A stretch of DNA of 64,000 bases from Ancylobacter sonchi (lineage in GTDB: Bacteria; Pseudomonadota; Alphaproteobacteria; Rhizobiales; Xanthobacteraceae): contig NZ_JAHBGF010000020.1 of the NCBI RefSeq assembly GCF_018390695.1, positions 186,001 to 250,000 on the forward strand, given 5' to 3'. Shown here in pieces: positions 58,494 through 64,000 of this stretch. Positions within the stretch are counted from its first letter, which is position 1, and each line of letters begins with the position of its first letter. The translations under genes and the position numbers were made by a program. Under the pieces are notes generated by a model, which had not been told where the DNA came from, made no database searches, and saw only the letters and a list, made by a program, of their open reading frames with translations.

Positions 58494-59432
58494 CTAGGCG
58501 GGGGTGCCGCCGGCTTCCGTCGCCAGCCAGGCTGCGCCGCAGGCCTTCGCCAGCTCGCGCACGCGCAGGATGTAGCTCTGCCGCTCGGTGACGGAGATCA
58601 CGCCGCGCGCGTCGAGCAGGTTGAACACGTGGCTCGCCTTGATGCACTGGTCATAGGCGGGCTGCGCCATCAGGTGGCGGGTGCGGTCGTCGCTCCAGCC
58701 GGCCTCGAGATATTTTGCCGCCGCGCTCTCGGCCATGCGGAACTGCTCCAGCAGCATGGCGGTGTCGGCGTGTTCGAAATTGTGCCGGGAATATTCCTTC
58801 TCGGCCTGCAGGAACACGTCGCCATAGGTGACCTTCTCGTTCCCCTCGCGGCCGTTGAAGTTGAGGTCGTAGACGTTCTCGACCCCCTGGACGTACATGG
58901 CGAGGCGCTCGAGCCCATAGGTGAGCTCGCCGGAGACCGGGGCGCATTCGATGCCGGCCACCTGCTGGAAATAGGTGAACTGCGACACTTCCATGCCGTC
59001 GCACCAGCACTCCCAGCCGAGGCCCCAGGCGCCGAGCGTCGGGCTTTCCCAGTCGTCCTCGACGAAACGCACGTCGTGCAGCCGGAGGTCGATGCCGATG
59101 GCCTCCAGCGAGGCGAGGTAAAGCTCCTGAAGATTGGCCGGCGAGGGCTTCAGGATCACCTGGTACTGGTAATAGTGCTGCAGCCGGTTGGGGTTCTCGC
59201 CATAGCGCCCGTCCTTGGGGCGGCGGGAGGGCTGCACATAGGCGGCCTTCCACGGCTTCGGCCCCAGCGCCCGCAAGGTGGTGGCGGGGTGGAAGGTGCC
59301 GGCGCCGACCTCCATGTCGTAGGGCTGCAGCACCACGCAGCCCTTGTCCGCCCAGAAGGCGTGCAAAGCGAGAATGAGCCCCTGGAACGACTTGTCGGGT
59401 CGCATGTGAGGCGGCAGGGCGGGATCGATCAT
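58494..59432 (-). CDS. glyQ: Glycine--tRNA ligase alpha subunit
   Basis: A 312-residue catalytic alpha subunit of the class-II glycyl-tRNA synthetase. Family parts: [72 protein letters not shown] and [20 protein letters not shown]. Motifs 1-3 of class II are all present. It starts at [12 protein letters not shown]. It is divergent from xseA; the intergenic region holds a 38-base palindrome. Confidence 0.97.
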   Translation of the reverse strand: MIDPALPPHMRPDKSFQGLILALHAFWADKGCVVLQPYDMEVGAGTFHPATTLRALGPKPWKAAYVQPSRRPKDGRYGENPNRLQHYYQYQVILKPSPANLQELYLASLEAIGIDLRLHDVRFVEDDWESPTLGAWGLGWECWCDGMEVSQFTYFQQVAGIECAPVSGELTYGLERLAMYVQGVENVYDLNFNGREGNEKVTYGDVFLQAEKEYSRHNFEHADTAMLLEQFRMAESAAAKYLEAGWSDDRTRHLMAQPAYDQCIKASHVFNLLDARGVISVTERQSYILRVRELAKACGAAWLATEAGGTPA

Positions 59433-59804
59433 GACGGGTGCCGGCGGTTGGCGGAAATTCGCGCGCAACCTAGTGGGTGAGGGGGCGGCGATCAAGGCAG
59501 GGATGCACGGTGCGGCACATGAGAGCACGCACGGGGACATCTGCGGGCGAAGGCCCCGCCGATTGGCGAAAGTCGATGCTCACCGTTGCGGGAGGGCGGG
59601 GATGGCCGAACCAGGCCCCGTCATGACGGGGCCTGGTTCGGCAAGGCGCGCTTTAAGGCAGAGGTTAAAGATCGTCATGCCCCTCCAGGCCCTGGCCACG
59701 CGTGCATTGGGAAATGTGTCTCGTCATCTGCGCCGTCACAACAGCCGGGCGGGGCGTCGGCTTGCCGGTTTCCGCCCGCCTTCGAAACCGGCTATGACAG
59801 GCCC
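59433..59804. other. glyQ-xseA divergent intergenic region
   Basis: No gene is seen in about 370 bases between the divergent glyQ and xseA. It holds the perfect 38-base palindrome at 59605-59642 and both presumed promoters. Open frames across it read the palindrome as an inverted peptide and have no domain. Confidence 0.5.
59605..59642. repeat. Perfect 38-base palindrome
   Basis: GCCGAACCAGGCCCCGTCA is followed without a spacer by its exact reverse complement. The base before and after breaks the symmetry. As RNA it would fold into a very stable hairpin on either strand. There is no T-run beyond it. Confidence 0.8.
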
Positions 59805-61415
59805 ATGTCCGACCCCCTCACCGAATCGCCCGTCGGCAACGCGCCGGACTGGACGGTCTCCGAGCTCTCCGGCGCGCTGAAGCGCACGGTGGAGGACGCC
59901 TTCGGCCATGTCCGGGTGCGCGGCGAGATCTCCGGCTATCGCGGCCAGCATTCCTCCGGCCATGCCTATTTCAGCCTGAAGGACGCCAGTGCCCGCATCG
60001 ACGCCGTGGTGTGGAAGGGCAGCTTCTCGCGGCTGCGCCTCAAGCCGGAGGAGGGGCTGGAGGTGGTCGCCATCGGCCGCATCACCACCTTTCCCGGCAA
60101 GTCGGCTTACCAGATCATCATCGAGCAGATGGAATATGCCGGTGCCGGCGCCATCATGGCGATGCTCGACGAGCGCCGGCGCCGCCTCGCCGCCGAAGGG
60201 CTGTTCGCGCCCGAGCGCAAGCGCCGCCCGCCCTTCCTGCCGCGCGTCATCGGCGTCGTCACCTCGCCCACCGGGGCGGTGATCCGCGACATCCTGCACC
60301 GGCTGTCGGACCGTTTCCCGCGCCGGGTGATCGTCTGGCCGGTGCGCGTGCAGGGCGACACCTGCGGGCCGGAAGTGGCCGCCGCCATTCGCGGCTTCAA
60401 CGCATTGGAGCCCGGCGGGCTGATACCGCGCCCGGACGTGCTGATCGTGGCGCGCGGCGGCGGCTCGCTGGAGGATTTGCTCGGCTTCTCCGACGAGGCG
60501 GTGGTGCGGGCGGCGGCGGAAAGCGCCATCCCGCTGATTTCCGCCGTCGGCCACGAGACCGACGTCACGCTGATCGACTTCGCCGCCGATGTGCGCGCGC
60601 CGACCCCGACCGCCGCCGCCGAGATGGCGGTGCCGGTGCGCGGCGAGCTGGTCGCGGCGATCCAGGCCGGCGGCGCCCGGCTGGTCGGGGCGATGGCGCG
60701 GGCCGCCGAGCGGCGACGGGCCGATCTGCGCGGCCTCGCCCGGCTGCTGCCCGGCGCCGAGACGCTGCTCGCGGTGCCGCGCCAGCGGTTCGACCTCGCC
60801 TCGGGGCGGCTGCCGCGGGCGCTGAAGGCCAATGCGGCGGCGCACCGGCTGCAGCTCACCCGCGCCGAGGGCCGGCTGTCGCCGCACCGGCTGGTGCAAC
60901 TGGTGGCGGGCCGGCGCGAGCGCTTCACTTTGGTGGCCGGCCGGCTCGACGCCGCGCTGCGCGCTAATGCCAATGCGCATCGCGAGCGCATCCACCGCGC
61001 CCGCGAGCGCTTCGAGGGCCAGCATGCCCGGCTCGGCCCGGCATGGCGGCGCGCGCTCGCCGAGCGGGGGCGCCGGCTCGACGCCATCGGTAAGCTGATG
61101 GGCGCGCTGTCCTATCGCGGCGTGCTCGCGCGGGGATTCGCGCTGGTGCGCGACGCCGACGGCCAGCCGCTGCGCAGCGCGGCGGCGATCGCCAGCGGGC
61201 AAAGGCTCGACATCGAGTTCGCCGACGGCCATGTCGGCGCGGTGGCCGGAGAGGCGGGGCCGGGGACGGTGCCTCCCGTCGCGGCGCCGCTCGCCGATCC
61301 GCCACCGAAGCGCGCACGCGGACCGAGGGCCAGGGCGGAGCCGAAGGACAAAACCAAGGGTAAGGCGAAGGACTTGCCGGCCGCGCGGGCGCAACCCACC
61401 TTGTTCGACGATTAG
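59805..61415 (+). CDS. xseA: Exodeoxyribonuclease VII large subunit
   Basis: A 536-residue XseA, the catalytic subunit that degrades single-stranded DNA. The N-terminal OB fold (residues 15-110; [26 protein letters not shown]) is followed by [44 protein letters not shown] and [28 protein letters not shown] coiled-coil helical part and a Lys/Ala/Pro-rich tail ending LFDD follow. It starts at MSDPLTESP. The small subunit is not in this window. Confidence 0.96.
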   Translation: MSDPLTESPVGNAPDWTVSELSGALKRTVEDAFGHVRVRGEISGYRGQHSSGHAYFSLKDASARIDAVVWKGSFSRLRLKPEEGLEVVAIGRITTFPGKSAYQIIIEQMEYAGAGAIMAMLDERRRRLAAEGLFAPERKRRPPFLPRVIGVVTSPTGAVIRDILHRLSDRFPRRVIVWPVRVQGDTCGPEVAAAIRGFNALEPGGLIPRPDVLIVARGGGSLEDLLGFSDEAVVRAAAESAIPLISAVGHETDVTLIDFAADVRAPTPTAAAEMAVPVRGELVAAIQAGGARLVGAMARAAERRRADLRGLARLLPGAETLLAVPRQRFDLASGRLPRALKANAAAHRLQLTRAEGRLSPHRLVQLVAGRRERFTLVAGRLDAALRANANAHRERIHRARERFEGQHARLGPAWRRALAERGRRLDAIGKLMGALSYRGVLARGFALVRDADGQPLRSAAAIASGQRLDIEFADGHVGAVAGEAGPGTVPPVAAPLADPPPKRARGPRARAEPKDKTKGKAKDLPAARAQPTLFDD

Positions 61416-61547
61416 CGTCGTCGCCGGCGGGTGGACGCGCGGGCCAACATGCGCCACTAAGCGGGAAACTCGCCGTCCCGACAGACCGCTTGTCGGCGCG
61501 GGGCGGTGTTGGCTATTGTCGCCTGGAAGGGCGGCCAGACAGGATCG

Positions 61548-61790
61548 ATGACGACGATGAACCGCTTCGAACGGTTTTCCGCCTCCGGCGAGGCCGAGCT
61601 GCGCTATCTCGACGGCGATTTCCGCGTGGTGCGCCCGGGCACCTTCGTGCGCTGCGCCGTGACCGGCGAACCCATACCGCTCGACGAGCTGCGCTACTGG
61701 AGCGTCGACCTCCAGGAGGCCTATTCCAGCCCGCAGGCGGTGCTGACGCGGCTGCATCCCGGCCGCATGCGCACCCCGACCGAGGGCTGA
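61548..61790 (+). CDS. DUF2093 family protein
   Basis: An 80-residue protein: FERFSASGEAELRYLDGDFRVVRPGTFVRCAVTGEPIPLDELRYWSVDLQEAY. The whole length matches DUF2093, confined to alphaproteobacteria. The paired Cys/Thr-Gly (RCAVTGEPI) hints at a minimal metal-free fold. AGGATCG precedes two ATGs; I use the first. It is usually found beside lpxK and waaA, as here (convergent). Function unknown. Confidence 0.88.
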   Translation: MTTMNRFERFSASGEAELRYLDGDFRVVRPGTFVRCAVTGEPIPLDELRYWSVDLQEAYSSPQAVLTRLHPGRMRTPTEG

Positions 61791-61845
61791 TCGCCGCTTC
61801 GCCGGGCCGGGTGGCCCGGCCCGGTGCCAGCGGCCCCGCGCGGGG

Positions 61846-62856
61846 CTAGCCGTGGGCGAACAGCCCGGCCACCAGCCGGTCGAGCGCGACGACGCTCGCT
61901 TCCTCCAGCACCAGTTGCACCGGCAGCACGACGCTGGCGCGGAGCAATTCGCGGCCTTCCGGCGTGGCGGTGAGGCGCACCGCGTCCTTCTCCGTCGTCA
62001 CCGGCACCAGATCGTCCGCCGCCGCCCGCTCGCCGAGCGTGGCGATCTCGCGGGCGTTGAAGGGGTGGTGGTCGGGGAAGGCCAGGGTGGCCACCGAATT
62101 GGCGCCGAGGCCGCGCAGCGTGGCGAAGAACTTCTCCGGCCGGCCGATGCCGGCGAAGGCGAGCACCCGCCGGCCGATCAGCCGCGACATCACCGCCGCA
62201 TTGGGCGCCAGCCGCCCGGTGAGCACGGCGAGGCCGGCCTCCTGCGCCATGCGCGCCACCCCGGCGCCGGCCTCGCCCTCGCCGATGATCAGCACCGCCT
62301 GCGCGCGGGCGAGCTGCGGGGCGAGCGGGGCGCGTAGCGGCCCGGCCGGCACGCACAGATTATTGCCGATGCCGACCCCGGCATCGATGACCAGGATGGA
62401 GAGCGTCTTCGCCACCGAGGGGTTCTGGAAGCCGTCATCCATCAGCACCACGTCGGCGCCGTCGGCGACCGCAAGGGCGAGCCCGCGCGGCCGTTCGCGG
62501 GCGACATAGGTCGGCGCCACGTTGGCGAGCAGCAGCGGTTCGTCGCCGATGTCGAGCGCGCGGTGCCGCACCGGATCGACCTGGATCGGCCCCTCGACCC
62601 GCCCGCCATAGCCACGTGTGAGGATCGACGGCCGGTGCCCGGCGCGGGCGAGCCGGCGGGCGAGATAGAGCGCGGTCGGGGTCTTGCCGGCGCCGCCGAC
62701 AGTGGGGTTGCCGATGCAGATCACCGGCACGCCGAGATCGACCCCCGGCTCGCGCATGCGGCGGGCGGCGACCCGGCCGACCACGGCGCCGAAGGGCGAG
62801 AGGAGATGCGCCGCCAGGCTCCGTTCGGGTCGCCACCAGAAGGAGGGTGCGCGCAT
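61846..62856 (-). CDS. lpxK: Tetraacyldisaccharide 4'-kinase
   Basis: A 336-residue inner-membrane-associated kinase that adds the 4'-phosphate of lipid A. Walker A is GGAGKTPT (residues 54-61) in ICIGNPTVGGAGKTPTALYLARRL. The LTRGYGG and DVVLMDDGFQNPS motifs carry the catalytic residues. The C-terminal PDHHPF region is present. It follows waaA on the same strand after 42 bases, so both Kdo/lipid A steps share a transcript. Confidence 0.95.
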   Translation of the reverse strand: MRAPSFWWRPERSLAAHLLSPFGAVVGRVAARRMREPGVDLGVPVICIGNPTVGGAGKTPTALYLARRLARAGHRPSILTRGYGGRVEGPIQVDPVRHRALDIGDEPLLLANVAPTYVARERPRGLALAVADGADVVLMDDGFQNPSVAKTLSILVIDAGVGIGNNLCVPAGPLRAPLAPQLARAQAVLIIGEGEAGAGVARMAQEAGLAVLTGRLAPNAAVMSRLIGRRVLAFAGIGRPEKFFATLRGLGANSVATLAFPDHHPFNAREIATLGERAAADDLVPVTTEKDAVRLTATPEGRELLRASVVLPVQLVLEEASVVALDRLVAGLFAHG

Positions 62857-62898
62857 CGCCTCAGCTCTCGCGTCGCGCGGTGAGGGAGAGGCGAGGGA

Positions 62899-64000
62899 TC
62901 ATGACGGATGCCGCTCCAGCCGGATCTGCACCAGATAGGGGTCGATGGCGGCCAGCGTGCGCTCCAGCGCCCCGCCCAGCGTGGCGATGGTGGCCTGCGC
63001 CGCCGCCGACATCCGCCGGCGCACCTCGCCGTCGGCGAGCAGCGCGGCGGCGCCCGCCGCCAGCGACCGGGCGTCGCCGACCACCGTGCCGCCGCCCGCC
63101 GCGTCGAGCTTCTCATAGAGCGCGGCGAAATTGGCGACATGCGGGCCGTGCAGGATCGTCGCGCCAAGCTTGATCGGCTCGATCGGGTTCTGCCCGCCAT
63201 GGCGGACCAGCGAGCCGCCGAGCAGGGCGACCGGCGCCAGCCGGTAGAACAGGCCGAGCTCGCCGATGGTGTCGGCGACATAGATCTGCGTGCCGCGGTC
63301 CGGCAGATAGCCGTCCGAGCGCAGCACCGCCGGGCAGCCGGCCTCGGTGGCGACGGCGATCACCTCGCGGCCGCGCTCGGGATGGCGCGGGGCGATGATG
63401 GTGAGCAACTCCGGCAGCTGGCGCACCAGCGCGCCATGCGCCTCCACCACCATCGCCTCTTCGCCCGGATGGGTGGAGGCGGCGACCAGGAGGGTGCGGC
63501 CGACCGTGGCAGCGCGCAGGGCGTCGAAGGCGGCGAGGTCGACCGGCGGCGGCGGCGCGTCGAACTTCAGGTTGCCGATGGCGCTGACCTGGGCGGCGCC
63601 GAGCGCGGTCAGCCGCTCGGCGTCCTGCGGGCCCTGCGGCAGGCACAGGGCGACGCGCGCCAGCAGGGCGGCGGCGCTTTTCGGCAGCCGGCTCCACTGC
63701 GCGAAGGAGCGCTCGGACATGCGGGCATTGACCAGCACCAGCGGCACCCGCCGCCGTCCGACCTCGATCAGCAGGTTCGGCCACAATTCGGATTCGACCA
63801 GCAGCACCAGGTCCGGTCGCCAGTGCTTGAGAAAGCGGCGCATGAACAGTGGCGAATCGAGCGGCAGGAACTGGTGCACGATGTCCGGCGGCAGCCGCGA
63901 GGCGGCCAGCTTCGCCGAGGTGACGGTGCCGGAGGTGAGCAGCACCTTGAAGCCGAGGGCGCGCAGCCGGTCCATCAGCGGCATGATGGCGATGATCTCG
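62899..64000 (-). CDS. waaA: 3-deoxy-D-manno-octulosonic acid (Kdo) transferase, N-terminus cut off
   Basis: The C-terminal 367 or so residues of WaaA (GT30 family), which links Kdo to lipid A. The frame is open to the window edge, continuing EIIAIM before MPLMDRLRALGFKVLLTSGT. Visible family motifs: HQFLPLDSPLFMRRFLKHWRPDLVLLVESELWPNLL, NARMSERSF, AASTHPGEE, APRHPERG and LLGGSLVRHGGQNPIEPIKLG. About 60 N-terminal residues lie outside the window. It precedes lpxK in a typical lipid A cluster. Confidence 0.95.
   Translation of the reverse strand, partial: EIIAIMPLMDRLRALGFKVLLTSGTVTSAKLAASRLPPDIVHQFLPLDSPLFMRRFLKHWRPDLVLLVESELWPNLLIEVGRRRVPLVLVNARMSERSFAQWSRLPKSAAALLARVALCLPQGPQDAERLTALGAAQVSAIGNLKFDAPPPPVDLAAFDALRAATVGRTLLVAASTHPGEEAMVVEAHGALVRQLPELLTIIAPRHPERGREVIAVATEAGCPAVLRSDGYLPDRGTQIYVADTIGELGLFYRLAPVALLGGSLVRHGGQNPIEPIKLGATILHGPHVANFAALYEKLDAAGGGTVVGDARSLAAGAAALLADGEVRRRMSAAAQATIATLGGALERTLAAIDPYLVQIRLERHPS

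Noticed and set aside
59736..61757. Long minus-strand open frame opposite xseA
   Set aside because: Antisense shadow with biased composition; xseA accounts for the coding signal.

Overview
The window reads as a chromosomal segment of a high-GC alphaproteobacterium, most likely a member of Hyphomicrobiales (Rhizobiales), perhaps near Xanthobacteraceae. The support is family content and gene order: the block dapF-mtaB-ftsY-yciB, a two-cysteine porin of the Rhizobiales type, mmcB beside mutS, DUF2093 beside lpxK and waaA, TIGR02301 beside a NUDIX gene, and short leaders with TTGCnn-16-TATAGT promoters. The genus is an inference. There are no rRNA genes, no CRISPR array and no intact insertion sequence.

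Layout. 0-7 kb: a cut-off secreted protein, a Bax-inhibitor-1 membrane protein, the ybbA/ybbP exporter pair divergent from tesA, and an aldo/keto reductase. 7-11 kb (minus strand): dapF, mtaB, ftsY and yciB, covering lysine/peptidoglycan precursor, tRNA modification, membrane targeting and septation. 11-23 kb: a secreted GyrI-like protein, a prenylcysteine-methyltransferase-like enzyme, rlmN, argG with a clear promoter and terminator, a flavin-oxidase-like protein, an M50 protease with CBS domains, small proteins including one built from two copies of a short repeat, typA behind a leader hairpin, a GNAT enzyme, and yggT with DUF167.

23-35.5 kb: an accessory region starting at a tRNA-Ala(CGC) gene. 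It has long gene-poor stretches, hypothetical genes, an orphan BrnA-type antitoxin, a small transporter, a DUF4126 plus FAD-oxidoreductase operon, a porin, a sigma factor/anti-sigma factor/fasciclin module, ParB-like remnants, an IS3 relic with an internal deletion, and a single-domain response regulator. No second copy of the tRNA end was found by eye, so an island is suspected but not shown.

35.5-64 kb: core genome again. A PRPP-binding protein, TIGR02301 and NUDIX; a small secreted protein carrying only the porin N-terminal signature; argB, a HAD phosphatase, dapD and dapE in one direction; a YidB-like protein, a MATE exporter and a split chromate transporter; mmcB with a LexA-like site and mutS; a sugar kinase; cold-shock protein and S21; pyruvate phosphate dikinase; DoxX; small membrane proteins; glyQ and glyS separated by an opposite-strand NTF2-like gene; and xseA, DUF2093, lpxK and a cut-off waaA.

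Metabolic links: dapF, dapD and dapE belong to the succinylase route to diaminopimelate and lysine; argB and argG to arginine; lpxK and waaA to lipid A-Kdo assembly; mutS, xseA and mmcB to DNA repair. The points most worth following are the SigK/RskA/FAS1-like module, the porin-signature mini-protein, the typA leader hairpin, the perfect 38-bp palindrome before xseA, and the tandem-repeat small protein. I found no clear wholly new multi-gene system.
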